DNA of 64,000 nucleotides from Chryseolinea serpens (GCF_900129725.1 NZ_FQWQ01000001.1:558001-622000), one strand, 5' to 3'. Counted from the stretch's first letter, positions 45,345 to 54,904 are shown. The notes: generated by a model not told the origin, from the sequence alone. A program made the numbers and translations.

Positions 45345-45692
45345 CTAGGATTTATGTGGATGATGTAATTTGTTCCAGAGTACGACGGCCGTGATGTTGA
45401 AGTAATGCATGACACTGAGCACGATCATGATTCGTCCCACGGAAATTGAAAGGGACCCGATCAGGTCACTTGCCGTTTCGACGGGCGATCGCAGCGTGAG
45501 CACCACAAAGACATAGCCGAGGTTGATGAGGTAATAGCCTGTTAATAGTAGCCTATTGACCGAGTCCGTGATGGCCGCCTCCCCCAGCATTGCCAGCAGA
45601 AAGGGCCGTCCGTTCCGGAACAAGACCTTGCCGACATATACTGTGATATACCCGGCAATCAGCAGATGAAGGAAAAGGACCAGGGTTTTCAT
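45345..45692 (-). CDS. Small integral membrane protein, tandem paralogue a
   Basis: A 115-residue protein with three to four helices (LVLFLHLLIAGYITVYVG, LLLTGYYLINLGYVFVVL, SVGRIMIVLSVMHYFNITAVV), ending HHPHKS. The start at MKTLVLF fits the first helix and follows the dyad at 45702-45723. It shares the core RNGRPFLLAMLG..NRLLLTGYYLINLG with the following gene. A conserved charged loop flanked by helices might contact a partner. Function unknown. Confidence 0.8.
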   Translation of the reverse strand: MKTLVLFLHLLIAGYITVYVGKVLFRNGRPFLLAMLGEAAITDSVNRLLLTGYYLINLGYVFVVLTLRSPVETASDLIGSLSISVGRIMIVLSVMHYFNITAVVLWNKLHHPHKS

Positions 45693-45701
45693 TGTTATGT
45701 A

Positions 45702-45723
45702 ACTTTCAATAATTACTGAAAGT
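45702..45723 (-). promoter_or_regulatory. Dyad ahead of the small membrane-protein pair
   Basis: ACTTTCA-N8-TGAAAGT, a perfect 7-base-arm palindrome starting 10 bases upstream of the start codon at 45692. It is a likely operator for an unidentified regulator; no regulator gene is adjacent. Confidence 0.45.
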
Positions 45724-45786
45724 ACTATATTTAACGCGCGCACGGAAAAAAGGTTGGCGCACCGCGGCGTTGATTTGTCCACGGCA

Positions 45787-45817
45787 TAAAAAAAGCCGCC
45801 TCCTGGTGGAGACGGCT
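45787..45817 (-). terminator. Intrinsic terminator
   Basis: On this strand GCCGTCTCC / GGAGGCGGC, then seven T residues. It lies downstream of the 45845-46678 gene. Confidence 0.9.
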
Positions 45818-45844
45818 CTGTTGATCTTTTATGAAATCAGCTTC

Positions 45845-46678
45845 CTAGATAGTAGGTCTGAGCTTATAGCCTTTGGTCGGGATGTTGAACCCGGCCGACA
45901 GGATGTACTGTGCAGAAAAGAAACTGTGCTGGGCCCTCCCCTGTTCGTAGAGTTTGGCATCGGTATAGTTCGCCCAAGAACCTTTTATGCCAAACTGAAG
46001 GAAGAGATAGCGGAACACATCGTATCGAAGGGCACCCCCCACGCCGATCACATAGCCCGACAAGCGGAAGGGCCCATCGTTGTGTTTGCCCATAATGTAG
46101 GAGTCGGTCTTGGGAACAAGACCGCCGCCACCCAGGCGGAAGTTCGCGCTCAGCACGTGCTGCTCGTTTCGCGAGTGCACGATTTGCACGCGTTTCAGCA
46201 GGCTTATCATGAGGTAGTTGTTGCCGTTTGTATGCTCGAAGTGAACGAAATCGGGAGTTACCACCATCATCGTATCCAGATGATGTTCGTTCACTTGACC
46301 GGTGACATGCAGCAACTGGTTGTCGTCCACCACATACTTGAGGTGATTCCAACATACTTCAATACCCAGGTCGTGTTTGTCGTTGAAGAAATAACCTCCG
46401 CTCAGCACATACTGAGGTACCGTTAGTGGGGTGTGGAAGAAGTGGTCCCAGTCGGGTTTGTCGCTTGCCTTGGCGTTGTGCAAGGTGAAGTCGTAGTCGC
46501 CGGTTTTGTGATCTTCGAAGTGGATTGTGCTGTTGGAGTAGGTATCGCGGTGGTAGCCCCATTCAAAGAAAAATTCGCCTTTCAGCTTCTTCTTTTTTTC
46601 ACCGGATTCATCATTTTGAGCCTGTAGCGATAGTGTTGCCAAAACGCCCAGGAAGGAAAGAAAGTAAACAAGCCGCAT
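45845..46678 (-). CDS. Secreted beta-barrel-like hypothetical protein (277 aa)
   Basis: Signal MRLVYFLSFLGVLATLSLQAQ, then a 256-residue mature part made mainly of amphipathic beta strands (GEFFFEWGYHRDTYS, YDFTLHNAKASDKPD, YVLSGGYFFNDKHDLGIEVCW, YLMISLLKRVQIV, FLQFGIKGSWANYTDA, FFSAQYILSAGFNI), ending in a basic GYKLRPTI. The layout is that of a small outer-membrane barrel or porin-like protein of Bacteroidota. No named family is recognised. The ATG at 46678 is chosen over a TTG 18 bases upstream. Confidence 0.8.
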   Translation of the reverse strand: MRLVYFLSFLGVLATLSLQAQNDESGEKKKKLKGEFFFEWGYHRDTYSNSTIHFEDHKTGDYDFTLHNAKASDKPDWDHFFHTPLTVPQYVLSGGYFFNDKHDLGIEVCWNHLKYVVDDNQLLHVTGQVNEHHLDTMMVVTPDFVHFEHTNGNNYLMISLLKRVQIVHSRNEQHVLSANFRLGGGGLVPKTDSYIMGKHNDGPFRLSGYVIGVGGALRYDVFRYLFLQFGIKGSWANYTDAKLYEQGRAQHSFFSAQYILSAGFNIPTKGYKLRPTI

Positions 46679-47038
46679 AGATAAAAATTTATTCAACTAA
46701 TGCGGTGCGAAATAATGGAATAAAACGATGGGAAATGTGGGTTACATGATTTTTATTTCGACCGTAACCTGACCCCTATCTTACATTGGCGCAAATTACC
46801 TGTTTTTCGATTAAAACAATCGGTTGAAATACAACGGCGGCGCAATCACTCACGGTGCGTCTATCCTTAAAAAGACCTTAAATTTTTACCGTTGTATTTG
46901 GTAAAAAGGTCACCTGAAAACATGCGTGATTTTCCGCCAGATGTTCCGTGGCGTGAACGGCATCCCCCAAAGATCTCGACGTCATCATCCCGGTGCATAA
47001 ACCACGCGCCCTTGCCGTTGCTCAAGCCGTCGAGGCGG
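46679..47038. other. Gene-free stretch with nested inverted repeats
   Basis: 360 bases without a convincing gene. It contains an 11-base inverted repeat, AAATACAACGG (46827-46837) and CCGTTGTATTT (46889-46899), and a second hairpin, TTTTTACC / GGTAAAAA at 46883-46907, that overlaps its right arm. These may compete as alternative structures in a leader or act as operators; nothing else is seen. Confidence 0.4.
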
Positions 47039-48328
47039 CTACCAAATGTTGAATGAAAAGTCCTCGCGTTCCTCGGGTAAAGCTGCCCCCATAAACGCGG
47101 ATTTGATGACGTCTGTGTAGGACTCGTTTGAGACTATGAAAGAGGATGTCGCATATTCAAAATTATGAATGGCCAGCTGAGGATATTTTTTCTCAAAGGC
47201 CTCCGGCAACTCCAAAACCTTATAGACACCATCTGGCGCTAGAAAATTCCACGACATGGCAACATACGCCGAGTTGGAAGGAATGCCAAACCGGGTAGAA
47301 CGCATGTTAAAAGGCTTATCGGCCTGGTATGAAAAACCATCCCATGTTTTGTTGGTGACCCGGTAAGGACATTGATCGGGCACCTCAAAGGAGGCTGGTA
47401 TGGACGCCGTGTTGGAATAGGTAAAGCCGAAATCTTTAAAGTTCAATTGAATATAGGTATTGTATTTCTTGAACCGGTCGAGGTATCCGATTTTTAAACT
47501 CGTGCGGGAAGCCGAGGGTGCATACGGAGGCAAATTGAATCCATTATAGTACGTGTAGAAATAGTTCTGTTGGTTACCGGCATCGGCCGAAACGGAGACA
47601 TACGGGTCGGTTGCCGGGGGAAAGGAGATGTCGACAACATGATCGAAGAGATCAAGATCGCTATAGTTTAACGTCACACTCTGCTTGTCCACCACATCCT
47701 CAAAATATTTATACTTCACATTGCCATCCTCGTCAGCGATCGTTAATAGAAAGTCATTTGATTTTTCATAAATGTCCAGCGAGCTGCGCTTGATATTGCC
47801 AAAAACAGAGTAGCTGCCAAGGCTGCCGGAACCACCAAACGTCTCCATGACAACGCCCGATGGGGGCAATTCATAGCGGACGGTGAACGTGCCTGTTTTC
47901 GCGCCAAAGTTATTCGAGTATGTTGTGGTAGAATTCTTTTTCTTTAACACCCAGTGCTGCCCTACCGGGATCGCGAGGTAGCTGTTGAAGATGTAGAAAT
48001 GATCGGTCGCCGTGCTGTCGTGATGAAATAACGTAACGCCGATCTGGTCGCCCGAAACCGTCTCCGTGGTCTGAAAATCAAAATCCCCTGCACTTTTAAT
48101 TTGTTTGGCATCAAGGGCCTTTCCGTTGGTATCGTGGAGCATTACCCAATAGTCTTTACTCAAATCAAAGCTGGCGTCCACTGTAAGCGAGAATATTTGA
48201 ACCGGTGTCTTTTCCGGTTCTGCCGGGTCATTCTGACAACCAAAAATAAACAAGGTAAGCGCGATGAAGAAAAAGGGTTTCAACGTTGACGTAAGCGACG
48301 TCACAGCGGCCAAACAAACGTGTTTCAT
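47039..48328 (-). CDS. Large lipoprotein, unknown (429 aa)
   Basis: A lipoprotein: a long leader with a hydrophobic run FFFIALTLFIFGC (Cys31) followed by QNDPAEPEKTP. The mature part is beta-rich without a recognised domain (VQIFSLTVDASFDLSKDYWVM, GTFTVRYELPPSG, KRSSLDIYEKSNDFLLTI, NTYIQLNFKDFGFTY, YVAMSWNFLAPDGVYKVLELP). The pattern is like Bacteroidota cell-surface lipoproteins near unknown uptake systems, but no TonB receptor is beside it. A shorter start (MKPFFF-like) is not available; the first ATG is kept. Confidence 0.78.
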   Translation of the reverse strand: MKHVCLAAVTSLTSTLKPFFFIALTLFIFGCQNDPAEPEKTPVQIFSLTVDASFDLSKDYWVMLHDTNGKALDAKQIKSAGDFDFQTTETVSGDQIGVTLFHHDSTATDHFYIFNSYLAIPVGQHWVLKKKNSTTTYSNNFGAKTGTFTVRYELPPSGVVMETFGGSGSLGSYSVFGNIKRSSLDIYEKSNDFLLTIADEDGNVKYKYFEDVVDKQSVTLNYSDLDLFDHVVDISFPPATDPYVSVSADAGNQQNYFYTYYNGFNLPPYAPSASRTSLKIGYLDRFKKYNTYIQLNFKDFGFTYSNTASIPASFEVPDQCPYRVTNKTWDGFSYQADKPFNMRSTRFGIPSNSAYVAMSWNFLAPDGVYKVLELPEAFEKKYPQLAIHNFEYATSSFIVSNESYTDVIKSAFMGAALPEEREDFSFNIW

Positions 48329-48360
48329 TCAAATTTCAGTTAACTGAGTTGCAAAGAAAT

Positions 48361-48416
48361 GCAATCGTTAGCAACAAAGCAAACGCCCAACCTAATCCTA
48401 TCGATGCTAACGTTGC
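48361..48416. terminator. Hairpin between lipoprotein and hydrolase genes
   Basis: GCAATCGTTAGCA / TGCTAACGTTGC (one bulge), just downstream of the phosphotriesterase gene and upstream of the lipoprotein gene on the same strand. It has no T tract, so it is a weak or factor-dependent terminator or mRNA end. Confidence 0.4.
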
Positions 48417-48435
48417 GCATAGGCGCATCTCGTTT

Positions 48436-49446
48436 TCAGAACTTGCGAACGCGAATGGCGAAGGCCTTTGCGGGATTTGCGATAAAGATTTTATCGATTT
48501 CGGACGCTGTAAATCCGTTGGCTTTAAGCGCTGGTATAAATTGCGTGAAAATGCAATTGTAATCTTTGTAGTTGCCTCCATTCGGTTCGCCAACGTTATA
48601 CCATCCCGAATCTTGCGAGACAAGAACATTATCCAACAGTTTATGGGCTTTCATGTTCTGCAAATACGCGATGTTAACGTTCACGGTCTCGGGATTGACA
48701 CCGTCAAACGCCACCCAACTTTTATTCTGTGCGGCTTCAACGTGATAGGCTTTGTCGGTTTCGTTTTGTGCATGCACCCAAATCCGGGCCTGTGGCGAAA
48801 CACCCCGTGCTTTCAGGATCGCCAACTCCTCCTTGGCCGCCTCCCCGTTGCCCGTGTGGATGGCGATGGTGAGCCCCGTGGCCAGGTGCGTAAGCGCGGC
48901 GCTGTCCACCACTTTGCGTTGCGCTTCGGTTAAGGGTGCGTTGTCAACGCTGGTTTTGATGAAACCGGGTTTGATGCCGGTGCCCTCAATGCCATTCCTG
49001 AATTCGGCAATCCATCGCGCAGCAATTTGCTCGCTCGTTTCGGTGTAGACCTGGGGTGGCAGGAACTTCTCTCCCACGGCGCCATAGTAGCCTGTGTTCG
49101 TGATGAAGTTCAGGCCCGTTGCCTCTGCCAGCCGCTTGAACAAAAGCACATCGCGCCCCAAATAGGCCGGCGAACAATCGATGAACGTGACACAGCCGCG
49201 TTGCTTCACATCCTTCAGGAACGGCAGCGCACGGGCAAACACTTCGTCGGCGTTGTAGCGGTCGCGGCTATAGCCCTTTGCGCCAATGAAGTCGGCCAGC
49301 ACGTGTTCATGTTCCAGCGTAAACTTCATGTCGGCGGGGCGGATCGGGCCCGTCACGGTCATGACCACGTCGTCGGCGAGCAGCTTAGGGAGCAGAAGTA
49401 TTCCTGCGGCAGCGGTGGATTTTTGAAGGAAGGTCTTTCGGTTCAT
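48436..49446 (-). CDS. Phosphotriesterase-family (PTE) metal hydrolase
   Basis: A 336-residue amidohydrolase-superfamily TIM barrel with a short leader (MNRKTFLQKSTAAAGILLLP, Tat-like but lacking paired Arg). All binuclear metal ligands are present: H46 and H48 (EHEHV), K164 (GFIKTS, bridging, carboxylated in PTE), H197 (AIHTG), H225 (WVHAQ) and D279 (SQDSG). This is the PTE/PHP group, whose natural substrates include lactones (quorum-sensing signals) and phosphate esters. Which is used here is unknown. The gene is followed on the same strand by a lipoprotein but separated by a hairpin. Confidence 0.93.
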   Translation of the reverse strand: MNRKTFLQKSTAAAGILLLPKLLADDVVMTVTGPIRPADMKFTLEHEHVLADFIGAKGYSRDRYNADEVFARALPFLKDVKQRGCVTFIDCSPAYLGRDVLLFKRLAEATGLNFITNTGYYGAVGEKFLPPQVYTETSEQIAARWIAEFRNGIEGTGIKPGFIKTSVDNAPLTEAQRKVVDSAALTHLATGLTIAIHTGNGEAAKEELAILKARGVSPQARIWVHAQNETDKAYHVEAAQNKSWVAFDGVNPETVNVNIAYLQNMKAHKLLDNVLVSQDSGWYNVGEPNGGNYKDYNCIFTQFIPALKANGFTASEIDKIFIANPAKAFAIRVRKF

Positions 49447-49683
49447 ATGCTAAAAAGCCAAGTTCGAACAGCAAAGCGTGGTTTGTCACGATCAGTATTT
49501 CTCATCACGATCGCGTGCGCTCTTGCCCGTGAAGGTTGGCTATGTTGTTTGTATGTTCAAGGAAATCCAATCCCATGACTATTTCAAACTCTTTAGACAA
49601 AAGGCGCAGTTTGTTGGACAGACACCACGGGCGGTGAATGAAATATTCCGGAACAACCCGTCAAGCCTTTCGCGTCTCCCCTA

Positions 49684-49714
49684 TTGGTGGTTAGCAGCAA
49701 TTCAAGTACCTTTG
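49684..49714 (+). promoter_or_regulatory. Promoter of the delta-60 repeat gene
   Basis: TTG (49684-49686), 20-base spacer, TACCTTTG (49707-49714), all matching the Bacteroidota promoter pattern. The start codon is about 150 bases further, giving a leader of roughly that length. The rest of the 422-base stretch (49447-49868) shows no gene. Confidence 0.55.
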
Positions 49715-49868
49715 GGTTCAGGCATGAGCATCTGGTATGCGCGGATGTGGATATCAATTTAGGACGACCGGATGCACGTTAGCCATAAGGCATAAAACAG
49801 GTTTTCAAGCGCAAAACATCTCCTATAAAAAGATTCTTAAGGCTTCAAGGTCATTACCCCCTACAGTT

Positions 49869-52331
49869 ATGCGATCACTTTTACTTGTCCTTCTATCTAG
49901 CGTCATCAGTTCATCCGTCTTACTAGGGCAGCAACTGGACAACACCTTCCATTCGGCCATACCCTTTCGGGCTGCCTACACCAGTTGCCAGGTGAAGCTC
50001 GCGGATGGGAATATTCTCCTGGGCGGTAGCATCGACTATTACAATAACACACCGGTGCACGATCTGATCCGCATCCACCCCGATGGTTCACGCGACGCAA
50101 CATTTTCGTTTGCCGGGCAGAGTGGCTACTATGTACATGATCTGGCGCTTCGCGACAACGGCGAGATCGTCGTGCTCCTGAAAGCATTTAACAGCTATAA
50201 CAGCGATATTTTTTCTTCCTCCAAGGTACTGGTCTTGGATAAGGATGGTCTGTTAAAAGTGGCACTCGACACGAAACCAGACGCGACGACGATCGCCGTG
50301 CAAAACGACGGAAAGATTCTCGTGGGAGGTTCAACGGCAACCGGAGGCTATGCCATCCGCTATAATCAAGATCTCTCACCGGACAATGCCTTCAACACCA
50401 CCCTCTCCGTCGACGGATGGGTGACCGACATCAAAGTAGCCGGCGATAAACTATTCCTGGCCGGGATCATCCACAAGGTGAACGGCGTCACCAAAAACAA
50501 CATCGTGAAACTCAACCTCGATGGCACGCTGGACAACTCCTTCGACACCGGTAGCGGCACATCCGATTTTGTCGGTGCGGTGACCGTTGCGCCGGATGGC
50601 AAAATCTTGCCCGGCATGACCTACATCAACAGTTTTAATGGCCAACAACGCAGGGGAACGGTTCGGTTAAATGCCGACGGATCGGTAGACGACACGTTCG
50701 GCGTAGTCTCGTTGAACGGCATGATGAGCGAGCCCCTCGTGACCCCGGAAGGCATTTATTTCTTTAGCTATCTCGAATGGAAGGATGTTTATGGCATGTA
50801 CCTGATGCGCATAACGGACGCCGGCGCCATGGATCCGGACTTTGAGCCGGTGTTTCTATCGATGGAACAAAGTTTGGCCTACCCCACCCTCCTCCCGGTC
50901 GGCGACCATTTTATAGTGACGGGTGCGGTCGTTGCCGGGAATCCCTATCAAGTTTCATGGGTGGATAAAACGGGCGTTGTTGACCCGGCGTTTGCTCCAC
51001 GGATAAGCCGCACGGGAGTGGTCCGTTTTGGCGACGAGCAGAACGGAAAGATCATTGTGGGTGGTGACTTCGTACGCATCGACAGCGTAAACACGTTCGG
51101 CATGGCGCGACTCAATGGCGACGGAACCGTCGATGATTCTTTTGTAGCGGACGAAAACTACGGCGTGGTCGCGCAAATGCAATTGTTCGATGACGAGACG
51201 GCCCTGGTTTCCACCAACAAATATTTCTTTAAGTTGGACAGCCAGGGAAAAGTAAAACCGGATTTCAATTGGACGACCGGCGGATTTCTCTACCAGGTCA
51301 ACCGGTTCAGGGTGCTCAACGACGATAAGATCATCGTCGGAGATCCGAACACCATCGCCCGGCTCAACCCGGACGGGTCGTTAGATGGATCTTTCTATAT
51401 GGGACATTCAAGTTCCTCGACAGCCTTCAGCTTCGACATGCAGGGCGACAGCATCATTTATGGATTTACGGTCTGGACGGGTGGCGATGAATTTACAACG
51501 AAGGTACAACGCATCACGCCAAACGCTGTCGTGGACACCACCTTCCACGTGAAGACGGGGCCTGGGGTGGCAGACGTAACCAACTGGACGTCCGTTACGA
51601 TGGTGAAAGTATTGGAGAACAAGGAGATTTTAATCGGTGGCTACTTTGATACATTTGATGGCTTACCCGTAGCCCATGGATTGGTGAAACTATCGCGCGA
51701 CGGCAAAATCGATCAGGCCTTTAATGCCAATCAATCAAACGCTTCCGGACCCTATGGATTTTTTGACCCACAGGTCGAACAAATAGGATCGAAAGTATAC
51801 ATCCGGGGCGACTATTCCATTTACGTGATCAACCTGGATGGAACCGTCGATGCATGGACGATTCCGGTGACGGTGGAAGGCATTTCGGGTATCGTCGCGA
51901 GTTCTTCGGAAGAAGGCACCAGCAACGGCAGGGCCAAATCGGACGACAGTTATATTATCGCCCTGGGATCGTTTCAACCGGCGGAAAGCGACAAGCATCT
52001 TTCCATATTGAAAATCAAAATTACGCAAGAGCCCGAAGAGCCGAATACCGTCACCGGAGTGGAACCCAAACATGAATCGCTCGAATTGGAAATTTATCCG
52101 CAGCCCACCACCGGTATTTTGAATGTCAGGTTCGACGACGCTAGAACAGGTTTCAGTGCGGAAGTCTACAATTCATCCGGCTTGAAAATGCTGGAGAAAA
52201 ACTATGCCGCCCCGTCGGGCAACGACGCCACAACCCTTGACGTAACCCAGATCCCTCCCGGGTTCTACACGCTCAGAGTGGTAAACAAATCCGGCAAAGC
52301 GGGTTATTCGAAATTTATACGCGTGCCCTAG
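49869..52331 (+). CDS. Secreted delta-60 repeat protein with T9SS sorting domain
   Basis: An 820-residue exported protein (signal MRSLLLVLLSSVISSSVLLGQ). The body is built of delta-60 repeats, about 50-60 residues each, with the pattern RLNxDGTVDxSFxxxxGxxxxVxxxxxxxDGKILVGGxF (for example VRLNADGSVDDTF, ARLNGDGTVDDSF, VKLSRDGKIDQAF). They form propeller-like beta structure. The last ~80 residues (LEIYPQPTTGILNVRFDD.. to FYTLRVVNKSGKAGYSKFIRV) are a type A T9SS C-terminal domain, so it is secreted and attached to the cell surface. The start is set at the signal peptide, and the promoter lies well upstream. Role probably adhesive or sensory. Confidence 0.93.
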   Translation: MRSLLLVLLSSVISSSVLLGQQLDNTFHSAIPFRAAYTSCQVKLADGNILLGGSIDYYNNTPVHDLIRIHPDGSRDATFSFAGQSGYYVHDLALRDNGEIVVLLKAFNSYNSDIFSSSKVLVLDKDGLLKVALDTKPDATTIAVQNDGKILVGGSTATGGYAIRYNQDLSPDNAFNTTLSVDGWVTDIKVAGDKLFLAGIIHKVNGVTKNNIVKLNLDGTLDNSFDTGSGTSDFVGAVTVAPDGKILPGMTYINSFNGQQRRGTVRLNADGSVDDTFGVVSLNGMMSEPLVTPEGIYFFSYLEWKDVYGMYLMRITDAGAMDPDFEPVFLSMEQSLAYPTLLPVGDHFIVTGAVVAGNPYQVSWVDKTGVVDPAFAPRISRTGVVRFGDEQNGKIIVGGDFVRIDSVNTFGMARLNGDGTVDDSFVADENYGVVAQMQLFDDETALVSTNKYFFKLDSQGKVKPDFNWTTGGFLYQVNRFRVLNDDKIIVGDPNTIARLNPDGSLDGSFYMGHSSSSTAFSFDMQGDSIIYGFTVWTGGDEFTTKVQRITPNAVVDTTFHVKTGPGVADVTNWTSVTMVKVLENKEILIGGYFDTFDGLPVAHGLVKLSRDGKIDQAFNANQSNASGPYGFFDPQVEQIGSKVYIRGDYSIYVINLDGTVDAWTIPVTVEGISGIVASSSEEGTSNGRAKSDDSYIIALGSFQPAESDKHLSILKIKITQEPEEPNTVTGVEPKHESLELEIYPQPTTGILNVRFDDARTGFSAEVYNSSGLKMLEKNYAAPSGNDATTLDVTQIPPGFYTLRVVNKSGKAGYSKFIRVP

Positions 52332-52387
52332 ACAAAAAGTGCCCTCACGTCCAGGAGCATCACGCCGGTTGGCGCCATCACACCAGT

Positions 52388-54904
52388 TCACTCTGTCTTT
52401 AACGAAACGGCCGGGCTGGTGGCCGCCGACCGCAGCGTAACAAACACAATGGTCACCAGCGAAATAAACAACAGCAACATCGGTGGCAGAATAACCATCT
52501 GCCACTCCAGGCCTACCCGGAAAGCAAAATTGTCAAGCCAGCTTTTGATACCCAGGATGATGATGGGAAGCGATATGCCATACGCCATGACCAGCAGCCA
52601 GATCGTTTCCTTTGAGAATAGAAGCAATATTCCCCCGACCGACGAACCCAGAACTCTCCTGATGGCGATCTCCCGAATGCGTTGTGTTACGTTGAAAATA
52701 CCTAGCCCCAATAACCCTAATGAAGAAATGATGATTGCCAGGATCGTGAAAACGCCGAAGAGCTGGGTGAATTGTAAATCATTCTTGTACTGATTATTAA
52801 AATGATCGTCCAGAAAAAAGTACTCGAATGCGCTTGTGGGAAATGCATCCGTGTACAACTTGCTCACTTGGGCAATCGTTTCGGATGCCCCCGAAGCATT
52901 CAAATTTATCTTGATAGAAAAATAGGACCAATAGTCGTAGCTGGGATAATAATATATAACGGGTTGATACTTTTCACGAAGTGATAATTGATTGTGATTC
53001 TTGATCACACCGGTTATAACCCCCACAAATTTTCGTCCCTGCTCAAACACAACCTTTTCGTTGATCGCAGCCTCAGCGCTCGTGTATCCCAGAAGCTGGG
53101 CCAGTGCTTCGTTGATCATGATACGGTTTGGAGCACCAGAGACCAGGTAACCATCGTCGGTAATGATCTTCTCGCTTTTGGGGTCAACGTCTCTTGGTAC
53201 ATAGATAAACCTCTCCTGTTCAGTCAAGTTTCTGCCCGCAAGAACCTGCATGCCATACGTCTGAAAAAAATTCTCATCCGTCATGATAAAAAACGTTCCC
53301 ACATTGCCATTTTCATCCTGTGTAATCCGACGTACGTTATTCCGCTCAGCAATAACGTGACCGGGCACTTCGCTGGACTTCGCCAGGTGTTGAACCTGAG
53401 ACAATTGTTTTACGCTGTTTTCAAATTGGGTCACGTGCATGTGATACGTGGAGTCACCGATGGCGGTGGCCCGCACGACCAGCATTTGGTCTTTGTCGTA
53501 TCCAAGGTCCTGCCGCTGCATGAATTGCATTTGCGTGCTCATCGTTAATGTCCCGGCAACCAGTATCATCGACAGGACATATTGAAAGACCACCATGCCT
53601 TTTCGCAATAAAGCGCCCCTTCCGGACTTAATAAATTTGCCCTTCAAAACGGTAGCGGGATTAAAGGAGGACAATACTAATGCGGGATATATTCCCACGA
53701 GCAGGATACCGATCAACAACGCCACCACTACGGATAGCCAGAAGTAAGGCGTTGAGTAGGCGCCCATCGACATTAATATCTGTGAAAAATGTTTGCCCGT
53801 CAGGGATTCAAAATACGGCGTGACCAAGAGGACAATAATAATGGCGAGCGCGATGGACAACACGTTCACGAGAAAGGCATCGAAAAAGAATTGTGATATC
53901 AATTGTACCCGCGACGCACCCGAAACTTTTCGCAGGCCGACTTCCTTGGATCGCTCAAGGGCCTTTGCCGTTGACAGGTTGATATAGTTGATCCAGGCGA
54001 TGACCAGGATAAAGATCCCCAGCAACGTCAGGAAGTAGACCGTGCGTTCGCTTCCATTCGCGCTTTGCTCCAGCGAATAATCAGATTGGAGGTGAATGTC
54101 CGCAACAGGTTGAAGCCAAATATGAGATTTGAATTTATATTGTTCCCAGATCTTTGCCGAATGTTTCTCCATAAACGCCGGAAACTTTGCTTCTAAACGC
54201 TGTGGGCTCGCGCCTTCTGCCAGCAGCACATAGTTGTAAAATTCCGGCCACGCCCACTCGGTATATCCCCATTCCGGTCCCAGTGAACTGAAGGACACCA
54301 GTACATCGAACTGCAGGTGAGAGTTTTCAGGGACATCGACGACTGCCGTAACCTTGCAGGGCATCCTGTTAAACAATAACGTGTTGCCTGCTGCCGGCTT
54401 ATCGCCAAAGTACTTTTTTGCTACCTTCCGGGTGAGCACCAGTGAATTCGGCTCGCGAAGTGCGCTCGTGTCTCCTTCCACGAAGGGAAAGGAAAACATA
54501 GACAAAAAAGGTTTGTCCGCGATAAACACCGCCTCTTCATTAAAAGTCACGGGTCGGTTCGGGTCACCTTCGAAAGTAAACGTGTTCGCGGGAAAAAACA
54601 TGGATGCCCTCATCATCCTGGCAAAGTCCTGCACTTCCGGAAATTCAGCCTTCAACGCCGGTCCAATAGCGGGGTGATTGGTGGCGGAGGGCCGGGCAGC
54701 CAACGCTCCCGTATATTCGATGGGCACGCGATAAAGCCGCGCTACGTTCTTATGGAACAGGTCATAGCTTCGCTCCGCCTGGATATACTGGTAGATCATA
54801 AACACCACGGCGATCCCCACGGCGAGACCAACGACGTTGATGAAAGTAAAAACTTTATTTCTCTGGAGATTTCTCCAGGCTACGACAAAATACGATTGGA
54901 CCAT
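52388..54904 (-). CDS. FtsX/MacB-type ABC transporter permease
   Basis: An 838-residue permease of the long type. N-terminal helix (FTFINVVGLAVGIAVVFMIY), first MacB-like domain with a VSFSSLGPEWGYTEW segment, FtsX domain with EVGLRKVSGASRVQ, second periplasmic domain, then EIAIRRVLGSSVGGI and four final helices. The conserved GxRKVxGA motif is slightly altered in both halves (EVGLRKVSGA, EIAIRRVLGS). No ATPase or regulator is nearby. A -7 box TATCTTTG (54946-54953) lies about 40 bases ahead. Likely a single-gene unit, convergent with the delta-60 protein. Confidence 0.93.
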   Translation of the reverse strand: MVQSYFVVAWRNLQRNKVFTFINVVGLAVGIAVVFMIYQYIQAERSYDLFHKNVARLYRVPIEYTGALAARPSATNHPAIGPALKAEFPEVQDFARMMRASMFFPANTFTFEGDPNRPVTFNEEAVFIADKPFLSMFSFPFVEGDTSALREPNSLVLTRKVAKKYFGDKPAAGNTLLFNRMPCKVTAVVDVPENSHLQFDVLVSFSSLGPEWGYTEWAWPEFYNYVLLAEGASPQRLEAKFPAFMEKHSAKIWEQYKFKSHIWLQPVADIHLQSDYSLEQSANGSERTVYFLTLLGIFILVIAWINYINLSTAKALERSKEVGLRKVSGASRVQLISQFFFDAFLVNVLSIALAIIIVLLVTPYFESLTGKHFSQILMSMGAYSTPYFWLSVVVALLIGILLVGIYPALVLSSFNPATVLKGKFIKSGRGALLRKGMVVFQYVLSMILVAGTLTMSTQMQFMQRQDLGYDKDQMLVVRATAIGDSTYHMHVTQFENSVKQLSQVQHLAKSSEVPGHVIAERNNVRRITQDENGNVGTFFIMTDENFFQTYGMQVLAGRNLTEQERFIYVPRDVDPKSEKIITDDGYLVSGAPNRIMINEALAQLLGYTSAEAAINEKVVFEQGRKFVGVITGVIKNHNQLSLREKYQPVIYYYPSYDYWSYFSIKINLNASGASETIAQVSKLYTDAFPTSAFEYFFLDDHFNNQYKNDLQFTQLFGVFTILAIIISSLGLLGLGIFNVTQRIREIAIRRVLGSSVGGILLLFSKETIWLLVMAYGISLPIIILGIKSWLDNFAFRVGLEWQMVILPPMLLLFISLVTIVFVTLRSAATSPAVSLKTE

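Noticed and set aside
49478-49762. A 94-codon open frame between the phosphotriesterase and delta-60 genes
   Set aside because: It has no domain, leader or conserved pattern, and a good promoter for the downstream gene lies inside it.
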